Assembly (NCBI GenBank): GCA_021775735.1
Contig: JAJFHG010000039.1
Coordinates: forward strand, 1 to 40,842
Length of the DNA stretch: 40,842 nt
Direction of reading: 5' to 3'
Source: Hyphomicrobiaceae bacterium
GTDB taxonomy: Bacteria > Pseudomonadota > Alphaproteobacteria > Rhizobiales > Hyphomicrobiaceae
Shown here piece by piece: positions 16,921 through 26,471 of this stretch. The stretch's first letter is position 1. Each line of letters opens with the position of its first letter. Below the pieces are notes generated by a model. It saw only the letters and a program-made list of their open reading frames with translations. It did no database searches and had not been told where the DNA came from. The translations under genes and the position numbers were made by a program.

Positions 16921-18423
16921 TCAAAATAATGAGCCCTGGCTGCCGCCGCCCTTTGTCTTAGTCGCTTTTGTCCGCTTTTTTGCGGGTCTAGCTGTGGGTG
17001 CTGTATCATTTTTTGGCGGGTTTGTGGTGTTTCCCGCCGCTGTGCCTGCTGTTCCTTCATCTGCTGATGCTGCCAGGTGCCCATCGGCAAATTCAATATC
17101 CAAACGTGTGCCAATTGCGACGTTGTTTGCAAGACGCACCATTGCGCCGTTCTGATCTCGTACAATCGCATACCCGCGTCCAAGCACATTACGATAGCCC
17201 AGTGAGTGCAGCAGCTTGCCGTTGGCATTGAGTGCCTTGCGCTGTGTGACGATGCTGCTTTTCAACGCATGATCAAGGCGCGATGCGGATGTATTCAGAC
17301 GCTGACTGGCGTGTGCCACGCGCTGACGGAGGTTTGTCGGGTTGAGGCGCGAGGAGGCTCGTGTTGCGCGCGTGTGTAGGGCACGGGTGTTGGCATCCAG
17401 CGCCTGCGCTAGGCGACGCTCCAGCATATCAAAACGCTGTCGTGGTAATGTTACGAGGTCATCAAGGCGTGGCAGGCCGCGGGCCGCTGCTTTCAAATGT
17501 GTGCGCTCGCCTTCGAGACGACGGCGGATGGCAACCCGCAACCGTGCTTGTCGGTCCGCAAGATCAGCAATCAGGTCAGCGTATTTTGGCACCGTCCATT
17601 CAGCAGCTTTGGTTGGTGTTGGCGCGCGCGCATCAGCAACCAGATCAATCAACGTCCAGTCGGTTTCGTGACCAACCGCAGCGATCAATGGGATGTTGCT
17701 TTGCGCCGCCGCGCGCACCACGGCTTCATCATTGAAGCTCCACAAGTCCTCCAGACTGCCACCACCACGCGCGACAATGATAATGTCTGGCTTGGGAAAT
17801 CCTTTTTGTGTGCCAAGCGCATTCATGCCTTGAATGGCCCGTGCGATCTGCTGCGCGCTGCCTTCACCTTGCACTTTGGCGGGCCACAATAAAACGTGAG
17901 TTGGAAAGCGCTCGGTGAAGCCTGCTAAGATATCGCGGATGACAGCGCCCGTAGGGGAAGTAATGACACCCACCGTCGTCGGCAAGAACGGGATCGATTT
18001 TTTGCGCGCCTCGTCAAACAAACCTTCCGCTGTGAGACGTTTTTTCCGTTCTTCAAGCTCGGCCATCATAGCGCCAAGGCCGGCAGGCTCTAACGCATCG
18101 ACAACAATCTGATATTTAGATGAGCCTGGGTAAGATGACACCTTCCCCGTGGCGATCACCTCCATGCCTTCTTCTGGCTTAATCCTGAGGCGTGAAAACA
18201 CGCCGCGCCAGATGACGGCATCAATGCGGGCGCGTTGGTCTTTGAGGGTGAAGTAGCAATGGCCGGAGGCATGGGGTCCGCGATAGCCAGAGATTTCACC
18301 GCGCAGGCGGATATAACCAAATCCATCCTCCAATGCGCGTTTGATGGCGCCGGATAACTCCGACACCGTAAATTCGGCGGCATTTGCGCCCTTGCCTGCG
18401 GGTTTGGTTTGAGTATCAGCCAC
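16921..18423 (-). CDS. xseA: Exodeoxyribonuclease VII large subunit
   Basis: 500 residues with a GTG start at 18421-18423, giving [20 protein letters not shown], the common alphaproteobacterial N-terminus. A TTG at 18444 is the alternative. The XseA/XseB complex degrades single-stranded DNA to short oligonucleotides. N-terminal OB fold ([20 protein letters not shown], then [20 protein letters not shown]), catalytic core with [15 protein letters not shown], the [20 protein letters not shown] segment and [17 protein letters not shown], then a long helical region. The C-terminus is a low-complexity Thr/Ala/Lys tail. A 6-bp hairpin lies at 16841-16858, without a T-tract. No xseB is in the window. 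Confidence 0.95.
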   Translation of the reverse strand: MADTQTKPAGKGANAAEFTVSELSGAIKRALEDGFGYIRLRGEISGYRGPHASGHCYFTLKDQRARIDAVIWRGVFSRLRIKPEEGMEVIATGKVSSYPGSSKYQIVVDALEPAGLGAMMAELEERKKRLTAEGLFDEARKKSIPFLPTTVGVITSPTGAVIRDILAGFTERFPTHVLLWPAKVQGEGSAQQIARAIQGMNALGTQKGFPKPDIIIVARGGGSLEDLWSFNDEAVVRAAAQSNIPLIAAVGHETDWTLIDLVADARAPTPTKAAEWTVPKYADLIADLADRQARLRVAIRRRLEGERTHLKAAARGLPRLDDLVTLPRQRFDMLERRLAQALDANTRALHTRATRASSRLNPTNLRQRVAHASQRLNTSASRLDHALKSSIVTQRKALNANGKLLHSLGYRNVLGRGYAIVRDQNGAMVRLANNVAIGTRLDIEFADGHLAASADEGTAGTAAGNTTNPPKNDTAPTARPAKKRTKATKTKGGGSQGSLF

Positions 18424-18525
18424 GAATCGTCCGAAGTTGCCCAATCACTGAGCCATGATACATCATCATGGAGGCAGATCACGCCTTTCGAGCAGGTGAC
18501 AAGCAAAACCTTAGGGCTCTTCCCC

Positions 18526-19803
18526 ATGAATGTTCTGTTGATTGGTTCGGGTGGGCGCGAACACGCGTTGGCCTGGGCGCTGGCCAAATCTCCCAAAATT
18601 GAAAAGTTGTTCTGCGCGCCGGGCAATGGCGGCATCGCGGCTGTGGCAACCTGTACAGATTTGGCAGTGGCCGACCATGCCGCGGTGATTGCGTTTTGCA
18701 ATGACAATGCAATCGGTCTGGTTGTCGTTGGGCCGGAAGCACCATTGGTCGACGGTTTGGTTGATAGCCTGCAAGCTGCAGGCATACTGGCTTTTGGACC
18801 AACCAAGGCTGCATCTGCTCTGGAAGGATCCAAAGGGTTCACCAAAGATTTGTGTCGTGACTATGCGATCCCGACGGCGGCATATGTACGGTGTACAAAT
18901 GTTGAAGCCGCACTGCTGGAACTTCAAACGCGTTCGGTTCCAATTGTTATTAAAGCCGATGGGTTGGCGGCAGGCAAAGGCGTTGTGATTGCGCAAACGA
19001 TGGCCGACGCTGAGGCAGCCATTAAAGACTGTTTTGACGGCGCCTTTGGCGGTGCAGGGGCAGAAGTTGTCATTGAGGACTTTTTAGTTGGCGAAGAAGC
19101 AAGCTTCTTTGTGTTGGTAGATGGCCGCAAAGTTTTGCCGCTTGCAACCGCGCAAGACCATAAGCGTGTTGGTGATGGCGATGTCGGCCCTAATACCGGT
19201 GGTATGGGCGCTTATTCTCCGGCACCTGTCATGACGCCGGACCTGATCCAAAGCACGCTTGATGAGATCATTGAGCCTACCGTCAAAGGTATGGCGGAAC
19301 GTGGTACGCCTTATCAAGGCGTGCTGTACGCCGGCCTGATGATCACCGATAAAGGTCCGGAATTGATCGAATACAACGTACGATTTGGAGATCCGGAATG
19401 CCAAGTCCTGATGGCGCGCTTACAGTCTGATGTTTTGGATCTATTGTTGGCCACTGCACAGGGAACGCTGAATGATGTGTCCGCCAAATGGGACGCAGCA
19501 CCAGCTCTGTGTGTTGTAATGGCGGGTGAGGGGTATCCGGGGACACCGAAAAAAGGCGCAGAAATCAAAGGGCTCGATGCGGCGTCGGAAACGGATGGCG
19601 TTACGATCTTTCATGCTGGCACAAAATTAGATGACAACAAAGTTGTTGCAAATGGTGGGCGTGTGCTGGGTGTGACGGCATCAGGCGCAACAGTGAAGCA
19701 AGCTCAGGAGCGCGCATATCAGGCAATCGCTAAAATTGATTGGCCGGATGGGTTTTGCAGATCAGATATTGGCTGGCGTGCTGTTGAGCGTGAACAGGCC
19801 TGA
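18526..19803 (+). CDS. purD: Phosphoribosylamine-glycine ligase (GAR synthetase)
   Basis: 425 residues from the ATG at 18526, [20 protein letters not shown]. The frame is open further upstream but the family starts here. PurD joins glycine to phosphoribosylamine with ATP, the second step of purine synthesis. It is an ATP-grasp enzyme: [90 protein letters not shown], and a C-terminal domain ending in RSDIGWRAV. Divergent from xseA by 102 bases. It is not linked to purE-purK, which lie 9 kb away. Confidence 0.97.
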   Translation: MNVLLIGSGGREHALAWALAKSPKIEKLFCAPGNGGIAAVATCTDLAVADHAAVIAFCNDNAIGLVVVGPEAPLVDGLVDSLQAAGILAFGPTKAASALEGSKGFTKDLCRDYAIPTAAYVRCTNVEAALLELQTRSVPIVIKADGLAAGKGVVIAQTMADAEAAIKDCFDGAFGGAGAEVVIEDFLVGEEASFFVLVDGRKVLPLATAQDHKRVGDGDVGPNTGGMGAYSPAPVMTPDLIQSTLDEIIEPTVKGMAERGTPYQGVLYAGLMITDKGPELIEYNVRFGDPECQVLMARLQSDVLDLLLATAQGTLNDVSAKWDAAPALCVVMAGEGYPGTPKKGAEIKGLDAASETDGVTIFHAGTKLDDNKVVANGGRVLGVTASGATVKQAQERAYQAIAKIDWPDGFCRSDIGWRAVEREQA

Positions 19804-19822
19804 CCACGTGTAACGTAGCGCC

Positions 19823-20458
19823 CTAGGCAGCTTTGCTGATCTTATTGGACCAAGCAACCCACTCTTTAACGCGCGCACCGGGGTCGGGGGCGGTGAAAAA
19901 GTCTGTGATCACAGCCGCAGAATCTGCACCAGCATCAATGGCCTGGCTTGCACGTCCGGGCGTCAGACCGCCAATGGCAACCAGCGGACATGCACCAATC
20001 TTTTGCTTCCACGTTGTCACACACTCTAAGCCCTGCGGTGCCCACGGCATCTGTTTCAGTTTGGTTTCAAAGATGGGACCGAGCGCCACATAATCTGGCT
20101 CTGCTGTAAGCGCTACGCTGAGCTCTTCCTCACTGTGTGTAGATAGGCCGATTGCAATTCCAGCACCTTTGAGGGCGACAATATCTGCCGTTGCTAAGTC
20201 CTCTTGACCGAGGTGAACAGCTTTCGCTCCGAGCTCAAGGGCGGCTTGCCAATGATCATTGATGATCAGGGTTAGGCCCTCAACGCCTTCTGCGAGACAG
20301 AGGCTTGCTGCAACCTCGCGTTTTGCAGTGCTTGGGTTGTCACTCTTAAAACGCAACTGCATGGTGGTCACACCAAGTGATGTCAAATGCGCCACCCAAC
20401 TCGCGTCAGGCACAATCGGATAAAATGGATTGAGCTTCAGTGAGGTGTGTTCGGTCAC
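19823..20458 (-). CDS. thiE: Thiamine phosphate synthase
   Basis: 211 residues, GTG start at 20456-20458 overlapping the thiG stop (GTGA). ThiE couples HMP-pyrophosphate with thiazole phosphate to give thiamine phosphate. The TIM-barrel motifs are present: YPIVPD at the start, [28 protein letters not shown] with [21 protein letters not shown] and the C-terminal VAIGGL. The usual K of the family's QLRxK is retained. It is the last gene of thiS-thiG-thiE, with translation probably coupled to thiG. The convergent purD ends 19 bases away. Confidence 0.93.
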   Translation of the reverse strand: MTEHTSLKLNPFYPIVPDASWVAHLTSLGVTTMQLRFKSDNPSTAKREVAASLCLAEGVEGLTLIINDHWQAALELGAKAVHLGQEDLATADIVALKGAGIAIGLSTHSEEELSVALTAEPDYVALGPIFETKLKQMPWAPQGLECVTTWKQKIGACPLVAIGGLTPGRASQAIDAGADSAAVITDFFTAPDPGARVKEWVAWSNKISKAA

Positions 20459-21291
20459 GATGTGGGATCCTCATCGACAAATGGCGTTCCAAACACAGGC
20501 GTTGATGGTGTTGCCATGTCGCGTGGCGCCATCAGTCCCGATTCATAAGCCGCTCTGGCGGCATGAATGGCTTCTGCGAACGAGCGTGCCATGGTCACCG
20601 GGTCGCCAGCCTTGGCAATCGCCGTGTTCAACAACACGGCGTCAAAGCCAAGTTCCATTGCAGCAGCGGCATGTGAAGGGGCACCAATACCGGCATCGAC
20701 CACCAACGGGGTGTCGGGGAAATAGGCGCGCATGGCTTTCAAGGCCGCGCGATTGTTGAGGCCTTGGCCTGTTCCGATGGGTGCACCCCACGGCATCAAG
20801 ACTTCACAGCCTGCTGCAACCAGTCGTTCAGCGGCACCGAGATCTTCTGTGGTGTATGGGAAGACCTTAAAGCCATCTCTGGCAAGGACTTCGGCCGCCT
20901 CGACAAGACCAAACAAATCCGGCTGCAGCGTGTCATCGTTGGCGATAACTTCGAGCTTGATCCAATCACTGTCAAACAGCTCCCGTGCCATTTGCGCTGT
21001 CGTGATCGCGTCACGCGCCGTGTTGCAGCCAGCAGTGTTTGGCAGAACCCGCACGTCCAAGTCCATGATCAATTCAAGGAAGCGATTGCCAACCTGCCCG
21101 CGCGCTTGTTCGCGTCGCAAAGATACGGTCACCAGTTCACATTTGGCAGCAGCAACAGCATCAGCCATAATTTGTGGTGACGGATAGCGCGCAGTACCAA
21201 GCAGCATTCGTGAAGAAAGCTCAACGCCATACAGCGTCAGTGGATTGAGCCCCGGTTTAGAGCCTGTCAGATCGGAGTGTCTTATGGTCAT
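20455..21291 (-). CDS. thiG: Thiazole synthase
   Basis: 278 residues with ATG at 21289-21291. ThiG builds the thiazole phosphate ring from deoxyxylulose phosphate, dehydroglycine (or iminoglycine) and the ThiS thiocarboxylate. Visible parts are [26 protein letters not shown], the Schiff-base Lys in [45 protein letters not shown], and [18 protein letters not shown]. The gap to thiS is only 11 bases. No thiO, thiH, thiF or thiC is in this window, so the glycine-oxidation and adenylation partners are encoded elsewhere. Confidence 0.96.
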   Translation of the reverse strand: MTIRHSDLTGSKPGLNPLTLYGVELSSRMLLGTARYPSPQIMADAVAAAKCELVTVSLRREQARGQVGNRFLELIMDLDVRVLPNTAGCNTARDAITTAQMARELFDSDWIKLEVIANDDTLQPDLFGLVEAAEVLARDGFKVFPYTTEDLGAAERLVAAGCEVLMPWGAPIGTGQGLNNRAALKAMRAYFPDTPLVVDAGIGAPSHAAAAMELGFDAVLLNTAIAKAGDPVTMARSFAEAIHAARAAYESGLMAPRDMATPSTPVFGTPFVDEDPTS

Positions 21292-21302
21292 GGCAGAAGC
21301 GT

Positions 21303-21524
21303 TTATCCGCCTTGGCGCGCCGACACAACCTCAATGCTGTCGCCGGGTTTTAGGGTGGTTTCTTCGCGGACGCGCGAGGGCACAAAAGTGCCATTTCTGG
21401 CTGTGGCGACGCGCGTATCCCCATAGCCTTGTTCAGCCAAAAGTGCCTGCAACGTACTGGCCGTGGTTTCGGTCATCATGCCGTTGACGAGGATCTTAAA
21501 CGCTGAATGTATACTTTGTCCCAT
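21303..21524 (-). CDS. thiS: Sulfur carrier protein ThiS
   Basis: 73 residues. The core FKILVNG and the C-terminal SARQGG ending in the Gly-Gly that is adenylated and thiocarboxylated identify it as the ubiquitin-like sulfur donor for thiazole formation. It has about 8 extra N-terminal residues (MGQSIHSA) before the usual MKILVNG-like strand, so the start could be later, but no nearer ATG keeps that strand. I looked for a TPP riboswitch in the 144 bases upstream and found none of its conserved pieces. It may be transcribed from a promoter there or read through from the outer-membrane gene. Confidence 0.9.
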   Translation of the reverse strand: MGQSIHSAFKILVNGMMTETTASTLQALLAEQGYGDTRVATARNGTFVPSRVREETTLKPGDSIEVVSARQGG

Positions 21525-21668
21525 GTCGCGCCAAGCTCAGTTTGAATGCGTACGGCATCAGACTGCGACTGGCGCAAAAATACAAGCGCGAAATTTCAAT
21601 TTCAATTTTGATGTTGCAATGCATACCAATCAGCGCAGTTGGGTGCAGGTGCTGAATTTGCGATAAGA

Positions 21669-23444
21669 CTACCGTCTCAGCCTTAGTCCAAAGCGGAATT
21701 CGTCGTCTACGAAGGAGCTGCCGGGCGAATTGGAGTCAAAGTCGGTATGCTCATAGTTGCCAAAAAGAACCATGTTGCGGTTCATGAAGTACTCAAGGCC
21801 AGTGCCCATGCGCCATTCGCTTTCTTCCAGGGTCGTATTATCAAATTCGCGTGTTGATATACTGCCACCTACCGTGCCGATGAGGTGGCGGCGGAACGCA
21901 TGGCGCGCTTCCAACCCAACGAAGTGTGTCACCACACCGGCGCTGCCAGCGTTTGTTGTTTCTTCAATGTCTGAGCGCGCATTAAGTAAAAAGGTTGTCA
22001 GTTCGCTAAACCGATAGGACGCATTTGCGTCAAACAAGAACGCCTCGACATTGCTCAGCGCGCTCACATCAGGACGTTCAATGCCATATCCAATGCTTAT
22101 TTCGCCGCGCAAGTAAGCACTTGTGTCGCCAAAGTCCAAGCCAACGCGATAGCGTTCGCCCGTTGTGTCGCGTTGGATGTTGTCAGATTGTGCGGGTGCG
22201 CCAAATTCCCTCTGAACAAAACCAACTTCGGCGAAAGCGGAAAGTGTTGGTTTGAACTCCCAAGTCGCACGAACAGCTTGTTCCCAGTCATCACTATCGC
22301 GATCATCATTGCTATTTGTAACGCCACCAAATGTGTCATCACCAAAATCACGTGTTTCAAGTGACCCGCGAAGTTGAACCGTGAGGCGGTTAAAACGATG
22401 GTTGAAGGTGAGGGCGGCGCGCTGAGTTTCAACGTTTGTGCGATCAGGAGCATTTGAGGCATCAATTGCTGACCGACTTTCCTGTACCACGCTATGGGAG
22501 ATCAAACCTTGCAGATTGCTGCGCCGTGTAAAATCGAGACGCCCCCGAGCCTCAAGGTCGTAGCCGCGGTCATCTTCAGAATCAAATTCGTTGAAAAAGC
22601 TGAGTGTTGCGCGTGCATTAAATTCCAGCGCGTGGCGCGACCAAGCTGATACCAGGCGCGCAGATGGATTCAGCGTGTACGCGACATCAGAGTCCGCATT
22701 GGGAGAACTAAGAACGTTACTGTTCCAACGCAAGCCGGTTTCAACCTCGGGAAAGAGGACAAAACTTCCCATTTTGATGCCAACGGGATCATAGGGTTCG
22801 AAGCGGAACAGGCGGCGTGGGCGTCGGTCATCACGTACCGGTTCAATATCTTCGATTTGAAACAGCAGCGGATCGGTGTCTTCGGGTTGACGGTCGCGTG
22901 GATCCGGGTCTTCGGTCTGAAACAGCGAAGGATCAAAGCCAGCAGGTGGACTTTCAAACAGGTCAATGTCGCGGCGCGCGCGCGTGTCGGTTGTCGTTGG
23001 ATCGGTGCCGTCCAAAATCGGTGTGGGCGCGCCAACGTCAATGACACCATCGCGAGGTTGAGATCGCGGGCGTGGGTAAGATAAGTCACCATCTTGAATG
23101 ATAGGACGTGAACCAGGGCGCTCGCGCGTTTGCGGCACGATTTCAAGCGGCCGGTCATCAGCTTCAAAGCTTGAATCTTGGTTTTGGATAGCTGGCGATT
23201 GTTCTGTGGCGAGCGCGTCCCCGGTATCTGGCGTCACGGTACTACCAGGACGGCTCGGCTGGCTGGGCCGGGTTGGCCCAAATATACCGCCCGGATCCGG
23301 GTTCTGGGTGCGCTGGGCGCTTGCAGGTGAACTAAGTGCCCCGAACAGGAGGGGCAGAGCGCACAGGCCAGCAAGGACGCCCGAGAAGCAGGTGTCGGCA
23401 GCCATGTCGAGATGAGGGCTGAATTTGTGCGATAAGGCGCTCAC
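21669..23444 (-). CDS. Outer-membrane beta-barrel protein with disordered N-terminal region
   Basis: 591 residues with a GTG start at 23442-23444; an in-frame ATG at 23405 is a fair alternative and leaves a good signal peptide (hydrophobic LAGLCALPLLFGA, then SSPASAQR). Residues ~45-210 are Pro/Asp/Arg-rich and probably disordered. They contain two related segments, DPSLFQTEDPDPRD and DPLLFQIEDIEPVRD. From about residue 220 the sequence shows alternating beta strands such as GSFVLFPEVETGLRWNSNVL, ARATLSFFNEF and the final FRFGLRLRR, as in the putative porin BBP2_2 group of alphaproteobacteria, some of which sit in exopolysaccharide loci. The last residue is Arg, not the usual Phe/Tyr/Trp. The role is not known. 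A ~230-base gap separates it from kdsD. Confidence 0.8.
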   Translation of the reverse strand: MSALSHKFSPHLDMAADTCFSGVLAGLCALPLLFGALSSPASAQRTQNPDPGGIFGPTRPSQPSRPGSTVTPDTGDALATEQSPAIQNQDSSFEADDRPLEIVPQTRERPGSRPIIQDGDLSYPRPRSQPRDGVIDVGAPTPILDGTDPTTTDTRARRDIDLFESPPAGFDPSLFQTEDPDPRDRQPEDTDPLLFQIEDIEPVRDDRRPRRLFRFEPYDPVGIKMGSFVLFPEVETGLRWNSNVLSSPNADSDVAYTLNPSARLVSAWSRHALEFNARATLSFFNEFDSEDDRGYDLEARGRLDFTRRSNLQGLISHSVVQESRSAIDASNAPDRTNVETQRAALTFNHRFNRLTVQLRGSLETRDFGDDTFGGVTNSNDDRDSDDWEQAVRATWEFKPTLSAFAEVGFVQREFGAPAQSDNIQRDTTGERYRVGLDFGDTSAYLRGEISIGYGIERPDVSALSNVEAFLFDANASYRFSELTTFLLNARSDIEETTNAGSAGVVTHFVGLEARHAFRRHLIGTVGGSISTREFDNTTLEESEWRMGTGLEYFMNRNMVLFGNYEHTDFDSNSPGSSFVDDEFRFGLRLRR

Positions 23445-23676
23445 GCCAGCGTTCCATCGGTTTAATTTCTGATCGGAGAACGCACACGTCAGTGCCGAAC
23501 CCTAGGCAGCGTCGGTTAACGAGACTTTAAGAACTGACCAATTGTGGGCTTGAGAGCCCAAATTTGGTGCTAATTGGTGCCTCTGGTAGATAGGCGGGCA
23601 GGGCTCGAGTCGCACGCGCCCGGACTAATCCCAATTCTCTGGCGCTTGCGCCGCGGCAGGGCTGAAAATCGCGTCT

Positions 23677-24681
23677 ATGACAAATCTCAAATCAATTGAT
23701 GGCGGTAAGACCGTCAAAAACAATACGGTTACCTCCGTTCTGCGGACCTTGGATGTCGAGGCTGATGGCTTGGCTGCACTACGCGCTAGCGTGCTCGAGG
23801 ATCTTGGGCCAGCACTGGCAGATGCAGTTCAACTCATCAAGAAAGCGGACGGTCGGGTGATTGTCGCCGGTATCGGCAAAAGTGGTCACGTTGGCCAGAA
23901 GGTCGCGGCAACGTTTGCTTCAACCGGAACACCAGCCTTTTTCGTCCACCCAACAGAAGCGGCCCACGGTGATCTTGGCATGATCACCAAGGAAGATGTG
24001 ATCCTTGCCCTGTCATGGTCGGGGGAGACGGCTGAGCTGAAAGGTATCATTACCTACGCCCGGCGTTTTGCGGTGCCGTTGATTTCGATCACATCCAATC
24101 GCGAGTCGGCACTGGGAACCCAGTCGGATGTGGTTTTAGAATTACCAAAAGCAGATGAAGCCTGTCCGCATGGTCTTGCGCCAACGACATCAACGACCAT
24201 GCAGTTGGCGCTCGGTGATTGCTTGGCGGTCGCGCTGCTTGAAGCCAAAGGATTTACCGCACACGACTTCAAAGCCTTTCACCCAGGTGGTTCACTCGGT
24301 GCCAGCTTGAAGTACGTCACAGACGTGATGCACGATGGTGACGCGTTGCCTCTGGTGCATGCGGATGAGGCGATGAGTAAAGCGCTTGTGGTGATGACAT
24401 CCAAGAGTTTTGGGTGTGCGGGTATTGTTGATGATGCAGGTAAGTTGATTGGCGTTGTGACCGATGGCGATCTGCGCCGCCACATGGGTGATAACCTTCT
24501 GGTGGCTAAAACGCGGGACATCATGACGGTCAATCCAAAAACAGCACCGTCAACCATGCTGGCCTCTGCGGCGCTTGAGTTGCTCAACGCATCGCGCATT
24601 ACAGCGCTGTTTGTCGTCAAAGAGGACAAGCCTGTGGGTATTGTCCACGTCCATGATCTGCTGCGATCCGGCGTGGTTTAG
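23677..24681 (+). CDS. kdsD: Arabinose-5-phosphate isomerase
   Basis: 334 residues. It converts ribulose-5-phosphate to arabinose-5-phosphate, the first committed step toward Kdo. An SIS domain covers about residues 40-200: VIVAGIGKSGHVGQKVAATF, GTPAFFVHPTEAAHGDLG, ALSWSGETAEL, and APTTSTTMQLALGD. Two CBS domains follow (about 215-330), with GVVTDGDLRRH and IMTVNPKTA. The N-terminal ~25 residues are extra and polar. The same pathway is continued by the KdtA-LpxK genes 8 kb upstream. It is followed by a strong bidirectional terminator. Confidence 0.95.
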   Translation: MTNLKSIDGGKTVKNNTVTSVLRTLDVEADGLAALRASVLEDLGPALADAVQLIKKADGRVIVAGIGKSGHVGQKVAATFASTGTPAFFVHPTEAAHGDLGMITKEDVILALSWSGETAELKGIITYARRFAVPLISITSNRESALGTQSDVVLELPKADEACPHGLAPTTSTTMQLALGDCLAVALLEAKGFTAHDFKAFHPGGSLGASLKYVTDVMHDGDALPLVHADEAMSKALVVMTSKSFGCAGIVDDAGKLIGVVTDGDLRRHMGDNLLVAKTRDIMTVNPKTAPSTMLASAALELLNASRITALFVVKEDKPVGIVHVHDLLRSGVV

Positions 24682-24717
24682 GCAAGCGAGAGATCTGGTT
24701 CTGTGCTGACTACAAAA

Positions 24718-24750
24718 AAAGGCCGGTCGCAAGACCGGCCTTTCTGATTT
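24718..24750. terminator. Bidirectional intrinsic terminator
   Basis: AAAGGCCGGTC and GACCGGCCTTT (24718-24743) are perfect 11-bp arms around GCAA. The plus side is followed by T-rich sequence and the minus side by a run of T (complement of the A-tract at 24714-24720). It serves kdsD on the plus strand and the NfeD-like gene on the minus strand. Confidence 0.88.
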
Positions 24751-24773
24751 TTTATTCAGATCATGCTCACTGA

Positions 24774-25229
24774 TTAAAGAGGCTCGACCTTGAAGACCGT
24801 ACCGTCAACGGCTGTGATCTTGACGCGTGCCCCGGCGGGTGCATCCGGGCCTTCCGCGGCCCAAATCGTATCACCGACACGCACGCGACCACGTCCACCT
24901 GAGATAGAATTTTCGACGCTGACTTCGCGACCGATGTACTGGTCTCCACGGACATTCAGTGAAGGCTCATCAGTATCTTGTGCATAAGGGTCTGCAAATT
25001 GGCGAACCCCAAACACGGCGATGAGGGCCAACACACCAAAGACGAGAACTTCCCATTGCCATGACAAATCCGTGGCAAAAGCGACGATGGCCGTGAGGGC
25101 CGCAGCAAGGCCAAACCACAGGAAGTGAACGCCTGGCAATACGGTTTCCAGAACGAACAGGACGATCGCAAGGATCAGCCAGTTCCAATCACCAAAATCA
25201 GAAAAGTATTCAGCAAGTGCTGAGGACAT
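24774..25229 (-). CDS. NfeD-like membrane protein
   Basis: 151 residues from the ATG at 25227-25229, with GGGAGG 9 bases upstream; the frame runs further upstream but without support. Membrane helices occupy about residues 14-75 (WLILAIVLFVLETVLPGVHF, then two more helices with FGVLALIAVFGVRQFAD). The C-terminal ~65 residues are the OB-fold NfeD domain: QYIGREVSVENSISGGRGRV, then RVGDTIWAAEGPDAPAGARV and KITAVDG. Partner of the SPFH protein encoded 91 bases upstream. Such pairs organise membrane microdomains or govern protease access, and the client proteins are unknown. Confidence 0.9.
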   Translation of the reverse strand: MSSALAEYFSDFGDWNWLILAIVLFVLETVLPGVHFLWFGLAAALTAIVAFATDLSWQWEVLVFGVLALIAVFGVRQFADPYAQDTDEPSLNVRGDQYIGREVSVENSISGGRGRVRVGDTIWAAEGPDAPAGARVKITAVDGTVFKVEPL

Positions 25230-25282
25230 TGAAGGGACCTCCCGTTTGGGTTCAAATTTTAGATTTTGAACGTTAAGGGCCA

Positions 25283-25303
25283 AGGCCGTGATGTTCACGG
25301 CCT
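25283..25303 (-). other. Perfect 9-bp hairpin between SPFH and NfeD genes
   Basis: AGGCCGTGA (25283-25291) and TCACGGCCT (25295-25303) pair perfectly around TGT. It lies in the 91-base gap between the two minus-strand genes. No T-tract follows on the minus strand, so it is more likely an mRNA stabiliser or partial attenuator than a full terminator. Confidence 0.6.
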
Positions 25304-25320
25304 CGGTTGACATGTGTAAT

Positions 25321-26277
25321 TTAGCTGCGTGGCACTGATGGGCGTCCACCCGTTGGATTATTGTCGCCACCAAAGGCATCGCCAGCAATCTGGGCAAGGC
25401 CGCCCAGTGAGCCGATGACGCTTGAAGCTTCAAGCGGCATCATGATGACCTTCTGGTTGGGGGCTGAGGCCAAAGCTTCCAGCGCCTTCATATAATTGTT
25501 GGCAACAAAGTAGTTGATGGCTTGCACGTTGCCTTCAGAAATCGCGGTCGACACCACTTCGGTGGCCTTGGCTTCTGCTTCGGCTTGACGTTCGCGGGCT
25601 TCAGCATCGCGGAAGGCCGCTTCTCTGCGGCCTTCAGCTTCCAGGACTTGGGCTTGCTTTTCACCTTCTGCTTTCAGAATGGAGGCAGCACGCAGGCCTT
25701 CAGATTCCAGGATCTGAGCACGTTTTTCACGTTCTGCTTTCATCTGACGAGCCATCGAGTCCACCAGATCGCGTGGTGGTTCAATGTCCTTGATCTCGAT
25801 GCGGGTGACTTTCACGCCCCACGATTCTGTAGCTGAATCGACCACGTTCAAAAGTTGGGCGTTGATGACATCGCGATTGGACAGAAGTTCATCAAGGTCC
25901 ATCGAACCCATAACGGTTCTGATGTTGGTCATTGTCAGATTGACGATAGCGTGTTCAAGCATCTCAACTTCATAGGCCGATTTGGCTGCGTTGAGCACTT
26001 GATAAAAAGCAACGCCATCGACAGAGACCATGGCGTTGTCTTTGGTGATGACATCCTGACTTGGAATATCCATCACTTGTTCTTTCATGTTGATGTGATG
26101 ACCAACACGTTCCATCACCGGAATAAGTATGTGTAGTCCAGGCGTGAGGGTGCGTGTGTAACGGCCAAACTTTTCAACCGTATAGTTATAGCCCTGTGGG
26201 ACAACTTTAACGGTTGACCAAAGCGTGGCGGCTGCTAACACAACAAAAAGAATTAGGGCGACTTCTGAGCCGAACAT
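25321..26277 (-). CDS. qmcA: SPFH/stomatin-like protein (QmcA type)
   Basis: 318 residues from the ATG at 26275-26277 (GGAGAAGA upstream). Residues 1-22 are one membrane helix ([16 protein letters not shown]). The SPFH domain follows, beginning [19 protein letters not shown] and including [20 protein letters not shown] and the conserved [12 protein letters not shown] long Ala/Glu-rich coiled coil at about residues 185-255 contains repeats such as [20 protein letters not shown]. The C-terminus has a Gly/Asn/Pro tail. These proteins oligomerise into membrane-bound cages, and QmcA relatives work with FtsH or NfeD partners. It is the first gene of a unit with the NfeD-like protein downstream. Confidence 0.92.
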   Translation of the reverse strand: MFGSEVALILFVVLAAATLWSTVKVVPQGYNYTVEKFGRYTRTLTPGLHILIPVMERVGHHINMKEQVMDIPSQDVITKDNAMVSVDGVAFYQVLNAAKSAYEVEMLEHAIVNLTMTNIRTVMGSMDLDELLSNRDVINAQLLNVVDSATESWGVKVTRIEIKDIEPPRDLVDSMARQMKAEREKRAQILESEGLRAASILKAEGEKQAQVLEAEGRREAAFRDAEARERQAEAEAKATEVVSTAISEGNVQAINYFVANNYMKALEALASAPNQKVIMMPLEASSVIGSLGGLAQIAGDAFGGDNNPTGGRPSVPRS

Positions 26278-26471
26278 GAGATCTTCTCCAATCTTAAGCG
26301 CACTTAAGCGCAAGTTACATGTGAGATATGGGAATGGTTCGGGTTAATTTCTAGAGGAAAGTCGCGAAAATTAGGTTAAGTAAGTGTTTTAAAACAATGA
26401 AGATTTAACGCTTCTCGTTAAGAGGCGCTTAATCATGATGACCAGAGATTTGATGGCGCGTGTTGGGTGTT

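Noticed and set aside
19313-19568. Antisense frames over purD
   Set aside because: Shadow frames of a well-conserved gene, without ribosome sites or motifs.
21525-21668. Possible TPP riboswitch upstream of thiS
   Set aside because: Neither the CTGAGA element nor the other conserved aptamer segments are present on the minus strand.
26293-26312. Tandem CTTAAGCGCA repeat upstream of the SPFH gene
   Set aside because: Only two 10-base copies, partly made of self-complementary TTAA/GCGC. Too short to support a functional repeat or operator call.
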